From contig CAYOJY010000006.1 of assembly GCA_964404455.1 (NCBI GenBank), forward strand, positions 1-26,968: DNA of 26,968 nucleotides. Direction: 5' to 3'. Below, piece after piece: positions 15,226 to 22,526 of this stretch. Source of the stretch: CAKOSP01 sp964404455. GTDB taxonomy: Bacteria > Bacillota_I > Bacilli_A > RF39 > UBA660. Numbering within the stretch: position 1 is the first letter of the stretch; the number at the start of each line of letters is the position of its first letter. The translations under genes were made by a program, and so were the position numbers. The notes under the pieces are model-generated. The model did no database searches. It was not told the DNA's origin and worked only from the letters and a program-made list of their open reading frames with translations.

Positions 15226-15594
15226 TTATAACTTGACAATATTTGCTTTTATTTCATCATTTTCTTTAATTATCTTAATTTTTAAGTTATTTAAATTTTT
15301 ATTTATATGGCGGGGATCTTTAACAATTCCTTCTTCATTAGTGGCTAAATAATTGGCTTCAACTAAATCTTTAACATAAATATATACAATATTTTTTTCT
15401 TCAAAAAAACCTTCATTCATTATTGCGTAAGTTGTTGCTTGTTTTTTAATCAAATTTAATTTTTCTTCATATGCAACATCTTCCTTATTATAACTAAATA
15501 TGTTAGTAATACTACTAACTCCAATAAAATATATTATACTAAATACAACTACAACCATTAATAGTTCCAAAGTTGTAAACCCATTTTTTTTCAT
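15226..15594 (-). CDS. Type IV prepilin-like protein (pseudopilin)
   Basis: A 122-residue protein with a class III (type IV) prepilin leader: basic MKKNG, then FTTLELLMVVVVFSIIYFIG. A prepilin peptidase would cut after Gly5, leaving Phe at +1 and the conserved Glu at +5. The hydrophobic helix (about 6-28) is followed by a small Lys/Asn-rich soluble domain of about 95 residues. The start is ATG at 15594, because the leader then has family length and GGTGATGG precedes it; ATGs at 15600 and 15612 would only lengthen the leader. No pilus ATPase, platform protein or prepilin peptidase is in the window, so it is an orphan. It could be a ComGC/ComGD-like competence pseudopilin; the subfamily cannot be fixed. 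Confidence 0.78.
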   Translation of the reverse strand: MKKNGFTTLELLMVVVVFSIIYFIGVSSITNIFSYNKEDVAYEEKLNLIKKQATTYAIMNEGFFEEKNIVYIYVKDLVEANYLATNEEGIVKDPRHINKNLNNLKIKIIKENDEIKANIVKL

Positions 15595-15652
15595 TACCAT
15601 CACCACATTCATTATAAACTATTTTTTCAATTTAATAAAGATTAATTTTAAT

Positions 15653-15680
15653 TAATAGAAAAAATCTCTTTCGAGATTTT
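15653..15680 (-). terminator. Terminator overlapping the end of the CotD-like gene
   Basis: Minus strand AAAATCTC (15680-15673) pairs with GAGATTTT (15668-15661) around a 4-nt loop, followed by T residues. It shares bases with the stop codon at 15679-15681. Confidence 0.8.
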
Positions 15681-15999
15681 AACAACAACTATTACCATCA
15701 TAGACATTAGATACAACATTTTCTTCACAACTGCTATAAGTTGGTGTATATGTATGTCTATAAACATGATGATTAATTATTCGCGTATGACACGGTAAAA
15801 TATGAGGCACCTCATAATTTATAACTTTTTGACATACTTTTTCTTGAGGACATTCATAAATTGGATTACAACAAACTGGCGCTTGAGATGGACAACAATT
15901 CATTGGCATAGGCATTTGAGCTTCCATTGAAGGACAACTCATACGCGGTCCACAATTTTCATCTACTTTCATTTCGGGACCTGCAAAATAATTATTCAT
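15679..15999 (-). CDS. CotD-like spore coat protein
   Basis: A 106-residue protein with 12 cysteines (several as CC pairs) and many Met and Pro residues in the first half, then a His/Tyr/Thr-rich segment, EVPHILPCHTRIINHHVYRH. The VPHI.P.HT...NH.VY.H pattern resembles the inner spore coat protein CotD of Bacillus. There is no signal peptide or membrane segment. ATG at 15999 follows AAAGGATAG. It is monocistronic, with its own terminator. If the assignment holds, the organism forms endospores or descends from a spore former. Alternatively it is a Cys-rich metal- or disulfide-linked protein of another kind. Confidence 0.68.
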   Translation of the reverse strand: MNNYFAGPEMKVDENCGPRMSCPSMEAQMPMPMNCCPSQAPVCCNPIYECPQEKVCQKVINYEVPHILPCHTRIINHHVYRHTYTPTYSSCEENVVSNVYDGNSCC

Positions 16000-16111
16000 A
16001 TTACACTATCCTTTCTACTTTTATATTATTCGTACTTTTTTTTATAGAATAGGTTTTTGACTAATTAATTTAGTTTATTGATTTTTTTTAACCCTATATT
16101 TTTAATAAATT

Positions 16112-16136
16112 AAAAAAAATTGATTAATTTAATCAA
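16112..16136 (-). terminator. Terminator of rodZ-like/pgsA unit
   Basis: Minus strand TTGATTA (16136-16130) pairs with TAATCAA (16126-16120) and runs into eight T residues. It lies 14 nt past the pgsA stop. Confidence 0.78.
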
Positions 16137-16150
16137 CTTTTAACTTTAAA

Positions 16151-16753
16151 TTATGCATCATTAAATAAAAATTTTCGAGAATTGATATAATACTGCACTC
16201 CTGATATTACTGATAAAATAGTTGCTGTTATCAATAATAATCCTGCTAAATCAAAACCTAAAAACTCAAACGGTAAATTATAAAACAATGTCAGAGTTAC
16301 TCCACTCATCATGCAAATGGTTTTAATTTTCCCCATTAAAGAAGCGGCTACAATTGTTCCTTTACCTTTCATAAACATTTTGCAAGAATCAGTAATAATA
16401 TCTCTAGTAATAATAACTACCGGAATAATTAATGGAATACTTCTTTCATATGCCAAAATTATTAATAAACCATTAATTAATATTTTATCCGCAATCGCAT
16501 CAGCTAATTTTCCAAAGTCTGTGACAATATTTTGACTTCTAGCTAGATATCCATCAATCGCATCAGTTAAAGAAGCGATTAAAAATAAAATACCTACTAC
16601 TATATATTTTAAATTTACTAAAACCCCGCCCCAGGAATATAAAGGCCATTCCAAATTTAATTCTCCCCAAGGAAGCATTAATATTATTAAAATAATAAAT
16701 GAAAGAATTATTCTACATATTGTTATTTTATTTGGTAAATTTAATTTATTCAT
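16151..16753 (-). CDS. pgsA: CDP-diacylglycerol-glycerol-3-phosphate 3-phosphatidyltransferase
   Basis: A 200-residue integral membrane CDP-alcohol phosphatidyltransferase that makes phosphatidylglycerol phosphate, the committed step to phosphatidylglycerol. The full catalytic signature is present: D64-x2-D67-G-x2-A71-R72-x8-G81-x3-D85-x3-D89. It has five or six hydrophobic helices and normal family length. It starts 8 nt after the rodZ-like gene, the same order as ymfM-pgsA in Bacillus. The terminator is at 16112-16136. Confidence 0.95.
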   Translation of the reverse strand: MNKLNLPNKITICRIILSFIILIILMLPWGELNLEWPLYSWGGVLVNLKYIVVGILFLIASLTDAIDGYLARSQNIVTDFGKLADAIADKILINGLLIILAYERSIPLIIPVVIITRDIITDSCKMFMKGKGTIVAASLMGKIKTICMMSGVTLTLFYNLPFEFLGFDLAGLLLITATILSVISGVQYYINSRKFLFNDA

Positions 16754-16761
16754 TGTTTTCC

Positions 16762-17232
16762 CTACCCTTTGTAACTTATAACATTAGTTGCGTGATTACC
16801 AATTGTAACCTGTTTAACTGCCCAAATCATTGCAATAATAATCAATAATATAATAATTAAATATATTAAAATATAATATTTTTGATTATATTTAGTTATT
16901 TTTTTTGTATAAGGAGAAACTATTTTCTCTGTCTCTTCCTCTTTTAATTGCATTTCAATTGTTTTTTCCAATTCTTTAACAGGTATTTTTGAAGTATATT
17001 CAAATAAATATTCATTAAAATCATCAATCATTTTATCTTCTTCTAAACCTAAATATTTAGCATAATCATGAATTAAACCTTTAAGTTCAAAAACATCTTT
17101 AAATGCTCCGATTTTTCCAGCTTCAATATTTTCCAATATTATTTCTTTTATTTCCAGATCTTTACTGGCTTCGCTTAAACTTACCCCCGACGATTCTCGT
17201 GCCTCTTTTAAGGTACTACCTATTTCGTCCAA
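16762..17232 (-). CDS. RodZ-like protein (HTH_25 plus one transmembrane helix)
   Basis: A 156-residue protein. Residues about 5-70 form the HTH_25 domain of the RodZ/YmfM family (LKEARESSGVSLSEASKDLE), and a charged linker (about 80-118), one transmembrane helix (about 119-139) and only about 17 external residues follow. RodZ links the MreB cytoskeleton to the cell-wall elongation machinery. The large C-terminal extracellular domain of typical RodZ is missing, so this is a short form. The start is TTG at 17232-17230, 9 nt after GGAG; a GTG nearby is in another frame. It lies directly upstream of pgsA and directly downstream of rnpB. Confidence 0.83.
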   Translation of the reverse strand: MDEIGSTLKEARESSGVSLSEASKDLEIKEIILENIEAGKIGAFKDVFELKGLIHDYAKYLGLEEDKMIDDFNEYLFEYTSKIPVKELEKTIEMQLKEEETEKIVSPYTKKITKYNQKYYILIYLIIILLIIIAMIWAVKQVTIGNHATNVISYKG

Positions 17233-17266
17233 AAAAATTCACTCCTTTATTATATATTATATTATA

Positions 17267-17613
17267 AATAAAATCTTGTAAGCCATGTTCTGTACTTTTA
17301 AAAAAGTGACAAATATTTATCTATCGTATAAATACGATCCTTTACTTAGTTTAATTCCCTCGTAAAAGTTCCCCTACCAAAATTTGGGTTTCTCGCTCGT
17401 GGGGTTTACCGCGTTTCATTCTCTTTGTTTCCAAAAAGACTCGTTTCTGTGGCACTTTACATTTACTTTAACCATAATTGATTATTTCAACGCCGTTAGT
17501 AAAACTACCCAAGGTTATCTTTTCCCTTGGCACGAACACTACAATCATCGCAGATTGTGCGAGCATGGACTTTCCTCTACATAAAGGTTATGCAGCATTT
17601 GTCCCGATTTTAT
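17267..17613 (-). ncRNA. rnpB: RNase P RNA, Bacillus (B) type
   Basis: Catalytic RNA that trims the 5-prime leader of pre-tRNA. Minus-strand hallmarks in order: GAGGAAAGTCCATGCTCGCA (CR I and P4 5-prime strand), GTAGTGTTCGTGCC, AAAGTGCCACAG, AACGCGGTAAACCCC, GAGCGAGAAACCCAAATTTT, and the 3-prime ACAGAACATGGCTTACAAG. The ends are set by helix P1, AATAAAATC at the 5-prime end pairing with GATTTTATT at the 3-prime end, and may be off by a few bases. The 5-prime end touches the gpsB stop codon (17610-17612). The gpsB-rnpB order is the same as in Bacillus. Confidence 0.96.
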
Positions 17614-17936
17614 TCATTTTTTTCATATACAATTTTTTCTAATTGACTTATTCTTTTTAGAAGGTCTAAATTATTTGGTATACTTGGCTCAATTTTTTCC
17701 ATTTCTTCCATTTCTAAATTAACTCTTCGTAATTCTTGTTTTAGTTTAATATTATCATCAGTTAAATCTTTAACGTCTCTTTCTAACTTTTTAATAATAT
17801 TAAGATATTCTGTATAATCCCGAATTACCATGTCTAAATAACGATCAACTTCCTGAGGACGATAACCACGAGCATCAATTTTAAATTCATGTTCTAAAAT
17901 TTCCTGGGGAGTTAAATATATTCGTTCACTATACAT
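17610..17936 (-). CDS. gpsB: Cell division/cell wall regulator GpsB (DivIVA domain)
   Basis: A 108-residue cytoplasmic adaptor that binds class A PBPs and moves between sidewall and septum. The N-terminal DivIVA domain is clear: YLTPQEILEHEFKIDARGYR then EVDRYLDMVIRDY. A coiled coil (about 55-85) and a short C-terminal helix (LLKRISQLEKIVY) for hexamer formation follow. The ATG at 17936 is preferred over the GTG at 17948, because that GTG lies in AAGGTG and the family begins with a short Met-x-x-x-K/R stretch. It lies opposite recU and PBP1, the likely protein partner, across a 270-nt gap. Confidence 0.93.
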   Translation of the reverse strand: MYSERIYLTPQEILEHEFKIDARGYRPQEVDRYLDMVIRDYTEYLNIIKKLERDVKDLTDDNIKLKQELRRVNLEMEEMEKIEPSIPNNLDLLKRISQLEKIVYEKNE

Positions 17937-17974
17937 TTTCCTAAACACCTTCTAACAATAAAAATTATATCATT

Positions 17975-18073
17975 TTATTTATTTTTGTCAAGATTATCCT
18001 TCACAACATATATTCCTAGTTTTGCCATTTCTAATTTTTCCAACATCTTTAAAATAAAATAATCTACCCTCAT
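17975..18073 (-). CDS. Short ORF, 32 residues, unknown
   Basis: An ATG (18073) preceded at a good distance by GGAGGG opens a 32-codon frame ending in TAA at 17977-17975. The peptide begins MRVDYFILKMLEKLEMAKLG and is charged and partly amphipathic, with no cysteine and no signal. It ends about 39 nt before gpsB on the same strand, so it could be a small protein co-transcribed with gpsB or a leader peptide. I do not recognise a family. The ribosome site is the main evidence. Confidence 0.42.
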   Translation of the reverse strand: MRVDYFILKMLEKLEMAKLGIYVVKDNLDKNK

Positions 18074-18187
18074 CTTATCCCTCCAATTATATTTTATAAT
18101 ATATTTTGTTTTTTTCTGCATTTTTGCCTATATTCGACAAAAGTTGTAAAATAATTTTATATAATAATTTAAATAAAATAAGATACG

Positions 18188-18196
18188 TGATATAAT
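18188..18196 (+). promoter_or_regulatory. Possible extended -10 promoter of recU-PBP1
   Basis: TGATATAAT (18188-18196) is a TGn-extended -10 box; a poor -35 (TTTAAA, 18168-18173) lies 17 nt before it. The start site would fall almost on the recU ribosome site (AAGGTGATT, 18201-18209), so the leader would be nearly absent. An upstream promoter is equally possible. Confidence 0.4.
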
Positions 18197-18211
18197 TATA
18201 AAGGTGATTAT

Positions 18212-18766
18212 GTGAAATATCCTAATAATATTATGAAAGATAGAAAAAATATCACAGATTATAAAAATAGAGGTTTAATTCTCGAAAAATTAATTAACGA
18301 CGCAAATAATTATTATATTGAAAATGATATTGCCTATATTTATAAAAAGGCTACTCCTATTGGCATTATTAAATCACAGGGAACTAAAGTAGCTGGCTAT
18401 TTTAAAGAAGCTTCAACTCTTGATTATAATGGAATATATAAAGGTAAATACATCGAATTTGATGCTAAAGAATGTCAAATAAAAACTTCTTTTCCTTTAT
18501 CTAATATTCATAAGCATCAATTAACTCACATAAAAAATATTATTAATCATGGTGGTATTGCATTTTTAATTATTTGGATGAATTGTAATTATTACTTATT
18601 AAACGGAAAAAATATAATAGATTTTATTAATAATGAAAAAAGAAAAAGTATTCCGTTTACTTACATTGAAAAAAAAAGTTATTTACTAAAATATAATTAT
18701 TTAAAAGGGATAGATTATATTGAGGTAATAGATAAAATTTTGGAGGAGAACAATGAAAAAAATTAA
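18212..18766 (+). CDS. recU: Holliday junction resolvase RecU
   Basis: A 184-residue structure-specific endonuclease that cuts four-way junctions in recombination and chromosome segregation. It is recognised by NRG (19-21), KKATPIGIIK, the catalytic block STLDYNGIYKGKYIEFDAKE with D71, D84 and K86 (positions of Bacillus RecU D88, E101, K103), and FPLSNIHKHQ. The start is GTG at 18212, because GTG-AAA-TAT-CCT gives the family N-terminus (MxYPN) and AAGGTGATT precedes it. It overlaps the PBP gene by 14 nt, the recU-ponA pairing also seen in Bacillus. Confidence 0.94.
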   Translation: MKYPNNIMKDRKNITDYKNRGLILEKLINDANNYYIENDIAYIYKKATPIGIIKSQGTKVAGYFKEASTLDYNGIYKGKYIEFDAKECQIKTSFPLSNIHKHQLTHIKNIINHGGIAFLIIWMNCNYYLLNGKNIIDFINNEKRKSIPFTYIEKKSYLLKYNYLKGIDYIEVIDKILEENNEKN

Positions 18767-21257
18767 TTTTAGAAAATTAAAAAATATAAATAAAAAATTT
18801 AATTTTAAAAAAATTATAAATTTTTACAATACAAAAACTCTGGTATTGTCTTTAATTATGCTACTGGGCATTTTGGTTGCTACAATAACTTTAATTTTTG
18901 CGTTATTTATTATTATAACCGCACCTGATTTTAAAAAAGAAAGACTATATCAAAAGGAATCAACTATTATTTATGATTTAAATGGTGCCGAATTAGCGCG
19001 GATTGGGAAAAGCAACTTAACGCAAATTACTTATGATGATTTACCTGAAGTTTTGATTGATGCCATTATCGCCACTGAAGATTCACGCTATTTTCAACAT
19101 ACTGGCTTAGATGCCGCCCGTTTTTTAAAAGCATCTGTGGGTCAACTTTTAGGAGCTAATTATTCTGGTGGAGCATCAACAATTACGATGCAAGTGGTTA
19201 AAAATACTTATACTGATAATTCCAGCGAAGGATTGCGAGGTATTATTCGAAAATTCACCGATATTTACATGGCAATTTTTAAATTAGAAAATGCTTATAC
19301 GAAAGAAGAAATTGTTGAATTTTATTTTAACTCTCAATGGTTGGGTTATGATGGAAATATTAATTATAGCGGAATTACAGGAGTTGAACAAGGATCAGAA
19401 TTTTATTTTGGGAAGTCTGTTTCGGATTTAACTTTGGCTGAAGCTTCTTTAATAGCTGGTATGTTTCAAAATCCTGTTGCTTATAATCCTTATAAATTTC
19501 CTGAAAAAGCCAAAGAAAGACAAAATATTGTTTTAAAATTAATGGTTCGCCATGGTTATATCACAGAAGAAGAAAAAAATGATGTTTTGGAAATACCTGT
19601 TCAGTCCTTATTAAAAAATAACCAAGTAATAAAAGATAACTCAAACCAAGCTGCGATTGATTATATATTAAATGAAGCCGAAGAAATAACTGGGAAAAAT
19701 CCCTATACGGTTCCGATGAAAATTTATTCAACAATTGATACTGATGCTCAAAAAATATTAACCGACTTAGAAAACGGTACTATTTATACAATAAATGAAG
19801 CTAGAGGTAATTTACAATTTGGGGTCGCTATTACAAATGTAGAAAATGGTTCAATTGCTGCCTTAAGTGGTGGAAAAAATTATCAAGCTAAAGGTAATAA
19901 CCGCGCTATTGCCAAAAGACAACCAGGATCTACTGCTAAAGTATTATTTGATTACGGACCTTATATTGAATATTTAAATGGTTCAACTTATTCTTTATTT
20001 TTAGATGAACCTACTAGTTACTCCAGCGGCGGTACTATATCAAATTATGATAATCGTTATAAAGGCTTATTAACAATGCGAGAAGCTTTAGTTGATTCGC
20101 GAAACGTCCCTGCTTTTAGAGCTTTTAAGGCTGTTGCTAAGCAAGATGAAAATTTAATTAAAGATTTTGTTCATAGTTTAGGAATTAATTATGGTCGTGA
20201 TTTATATGAATCAGCTTCAATTGGTGGATTTGATGGAATTAGTCCCTTAGAATTAAGTGCTGCTTATGGAGCATTTGGCCGGGGTGGCTATTATATTAAA
20301 CCATATTCAATTACGAAAATAAATTTTATTGAAAATGATAAAACGGAAAATTTTAAATATACTAAAGAAAGAGTTATGAGTGAAGAAACAGCTTATTTAA
20401 TTACTAATATCTTAGTCTCAGCCGGGAATGAAGCTGTAGCTGGATTTAGAATTCCAGGTAGCGAAATTGCCGAAAAAACAGGAACAACAACTATTGATAA
20501 TTCTTCAGCTAAATCATTAGGTTTACCTTACAATGCTACAATGGATTCATGGACAATAACTTATTCTTCAAAATATTCTACCGGTATCTGGATTGGTTAT
20601 GATAAACTTTCTAAAACAAACTATTTAACCAGTGGTATTGCTTCTCCTATTAGAAGAGGAATTAGTAAAGCTGTTGGAACAAAATTATATAAAAAAGGAA
20701 GTTCATTTAAAAAACCAAGCGGAGTAATTGCGGTTGAAGTTGAAAAAGAGACTTTTCCAGCTTTACAACCTAGTCCATTCACTCCTAGTAATATGATAAT
20801 AACCGAATATTTTAAAAAAGGAACAGAACCAGCTGAAATTTCTAACAGATATTCCAGTTTAGATAACCCAACAAATTTAAAAGCAAATTATATTGATGGA
20901 AATATTATAATTAAATGGGATCAAATAAAAACTCCTGATGCAATTGATGCAAATTATTTAATAAATCATTTTAATACTTATTATGACAATCATGCAACAA
21001 AATATTATGAACAAAGAATAGCCTATAATAATCAATATATAGGAACTCTAGGATATCAAATATATTTAGATACGAATGGATCATTAACTTCATTAGGAAG
21101 AATCGAAAATGAAAATACATTTACTTATAGCCCTCCAAGTACAGGAAATTTTAAATTTGTTGTTAAATCTGCTTATTCAATTTTCAAGAATAATATTTCC
21201 TCAGGTGCCAGTGTAACAATCAATACAGAAGCACTTGCCGATATAATTCCTGAATAA
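18753..21257 (+). CDS. Class A penicillin-binding protein (bifunctional peptidoglycan synthase)
   Basis: An 834-residue PBP1-type enzyme that polymerises glycan strands and cross-links peptides outside the membrane. One transmembrane helix (about 30-57) follows a basic tail. The GT51 glycosyltransferase domain has ATEDSRYFQH with E109, GGASTITMQ, and NYSGITGVEQGSEFYFGK. The transpeptidase domain has S393-T-A-K396 (SxxK), S449-R-N451 (SxN) and K575-T-G (KTG). All active-site residues are present. A C-terminal extension (about 705-830) looks like a fibronectin type III domain. ATG is preceded by GGAGGAG inside recU. It is the ponA/pbp1a counterpart of Bacillus and the likely client of GpsB. A bidirectional terminator follows. 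Confidence 0.95.
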   Translation: MKKINFRKLKNINKKFNFKKIINFYNTKTLVLSLIMLLGILVATITLIFALFIIITAPDFKKERLYQKESTIIYDLNGAELARIGKSNLTQITYDDLPEVLIDAIIATEDSRYFQHTGLDAARFLKASVGQLLGANYSGGASTITMQVVKNTYTDNSSEGLRGIIRKFTDIYMAIFKLENAYTKEEIVEFYFNSQWLGYDGNINYSGITGVEQGSEFYFGKSVSDLTLAEASLIAGMFQNPVAYNPYKFPEKAKERQNIVLKLMVRHGYITEEEKNDVLEIPVQSLLKNNQVIKDNSNQAAIDYILNEAEEITGKNPYTVPMKIYSTIDTDAQKILTDLENGTIYTINEARGNLQFGVAITNVENGSIAALSGGKNYQAKGNNRAIAKRQPGSTAKVLFDYGPYIEYLNGSTYSLFLDEPTSYSSGGTISNYDNRYKGLLTMREALVDSRNVPAFRAFKAVAKQDENLIKDFVHSLGINYGRDLYESASIGGFDGISPLELSAAYGAFGRGGYYIKPYSITKINFIENDKTENFKYTKERVMSEETAYLITNILVSAGNEAVAGFRIPGSEIAEKTGTTTIDNSSAKSLGLPYNATMDSWTITYSSKYSTGIWIGYDKLSKTNYLTSGIASPIRRGISKAVGTKLYKKGSSFKKPSGVIAVEVEKETFPALQPSPFTPSNMIITEYFKKGTEPAEISNRYSSLDNPTNLKANYIDGNIIIKWDQIKTPDAIDANYLINHFNTYYDNHATKYYEQRIAYNNQYIGTLGYQIYLDTNGSLTSLGRIENENTFTYSPPSTGNFKFVVKSAYSIFKNNISSGASVTINTEALADIIPE

Positions 21258-21262
21258 AAATG

Positions 21263-21287
21263 CCACGTCTTAAAAGACGTGGTTTTA
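21263..21287. terminator. Bidirectional terminator between PBP and nth
   Basis: CCACGTCTT (21263-21271) pairs with AAGACGTGG (21274-21282). TTTTAA follows on the plus strand, and a T-rich run on the minus strand. It serves the two convergent units. Confidence 0.88.
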
Positions 21288-21298
21288 ATTGCGGTATA

Positions 21299-21916
21299 TT
21301 AGTAGTTTTTTGTTTTTTCACATTTTCTATAAAATAAACAATTACTACACTCTGGCTTTTTAGCTTTACATATATATCTGCCAAATAATATTAATTGGTC
21401 ATTAATTCTATTCCAATTATTTTGCGGTAACATTTTCATTAATTTTTTCTCAATTTTATTAACATCTTTTTCATTTTGAACTAAATTTAATATATTTGTT
21501 ACTCTAATCATGTGAGTATCGATAGCAAATGTCGGTTCATTAAAAATATTGGCTAAAACAACATTTGCTGTTTTTCGACCAACACCTGGTAAGTTTTCTA
21601 AATATTTACGATTATTAGGTATTTGGCCTTGATGATCACTAATTAAAGCTTTTGTTATTTTTAATATAAAATCAGATTTTTTTCGAAATGTTCCAACAGG
21701 ATAAATTATTTTTTCAATTGTTTTTACATTTAATTGACTTAATTCATAAATATCGTATTTAAATAATATTTTAGTAACTGTATTAACCCGCTTATCTGTT
21801 GATTGAGCTGATAACATGGTTGCAATTAATAATTCATAATCTTTTGTATAATTAAGTTCACATTTAGGATTTGGAAACATAATATCAAGATTCTTTATTA
21901 TTATATTTTTATTCAT
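21299..21916 (-). CDS. nth: Endonuclease III
   Basis: A 205-residue bifunctional glycosylase/AP lyase removing oxidised pyrimidines. The helix-hairpin-helix is LPGVGRKTANVV with the catalytic Lys at 115 (E. coli K120), and AIDTH supplies Asp133 (E. coli D138). The C-terminal [4Fe-4S] loop is C183-x6-C190-x2-C193-x5-C199. The length is normal. It overlaps dnaD by 8 nt, keeping the dnaD-nth pairing of Bacillus. Confidence 0.97.
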   Translation of the reverse strand: MNKNIIIKNLDIMFPNPKCELNYTKDYELLIATMLSAQSTDKRVNTVTKILFKYDIYELSQLNVKTIEKIIYPVGTFRKKSDFILKITKALISDHQGQIPNNRKYLENLPGVGRKTANVVLANIFNEPTFAIDTHMIRVTNILNLVQNEKDVNKIEKKLMKMLPQNNWNRINDQLILFGRYICKAKKPECSNCLFYRKCEKTKNY

Positions 21917-22526
21917 TTTCGTCTAACCAATTAAAATTTAATAAATTGGTTTCATATACAACGGAATCATTTTTACAGCGATTATTTATTTCATCAGGGG
22001 TTTTAATTCCCTTTTTTTCCCATTCAAATAAAATTTTATCAATATATCTCAGATTTTTTACGCCATTATAACTCGCTTCTTTTAAAGCACAAATAATTAA
22101 CTCTTCACTAAAGTTTTTTTCCAGCCAAGCTTTGATAATTTCATAATCCATTTGGGATAAAGTTCTTCCAAATTCAACTTCAAATAAACTAAATATATCA
22201 TTATTAATTTCTTTTTTACTTTCTTTTTGGTTATTAGTTTTTATTTTATTATAAAAATTTTCTAATTGTATTTTTTCCACAACTTTACCAAAATCATTTT
22301 TAACAATTTCAACTTGAATAAGTTTTTTTTCAACTAAATTACTAAATGACTCCAATACTTTTTCTTCATCCATTTTCAAAGTTTTAGAAATTAAATTTAC
22401 ATCAAAAATTAATTCAAAAGCATTATCAAAAAAAGCCAATAATAAAAATTCTTCTAATGATAATTTTTCATCCAAAGCTACTTTAATAAAATTAGTGTCT
22501 GCCACAATTTTTTTATTGTTGTCCAT
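21909..22526 (-). CDS. dnaD: DNA replication protein DnaD
   Basis: A 205-residue primosome protein. The N-terminal winged-helix domain (about 1-95) promotes self-assembly, and the C-terminal DnaD-like domain (about 105-185) ends in the diagnostic YxxxIxxxW motif (YIDKILFEW). With DnaB and DnaI, also in this window, it loads the helicase. It overlaps cca (14 nt) upstream and nth (8 nt) downstream, so the three are translationally coupled. ATG follows AAGGATC. Confidence 0.93.
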   Translation of the reverse strand: MDNNKKIVADTNFIKVALDEKLSLEEFLLLAFFDNAFELIFDVNLISKTLKMDEEKVLESFSNLVEKKLIQVEIVKNDFGKVVEKIQLENFYNKIKTNNQKESKKEINNDIFSLFEVEFGRTLSQMDYEIIKAWLEKNFSEELIICALKEASYNGVKNLRYIDKILFEWEKKGIKTPDEINNRCKNDSVVYETNLLNFNWLDENE

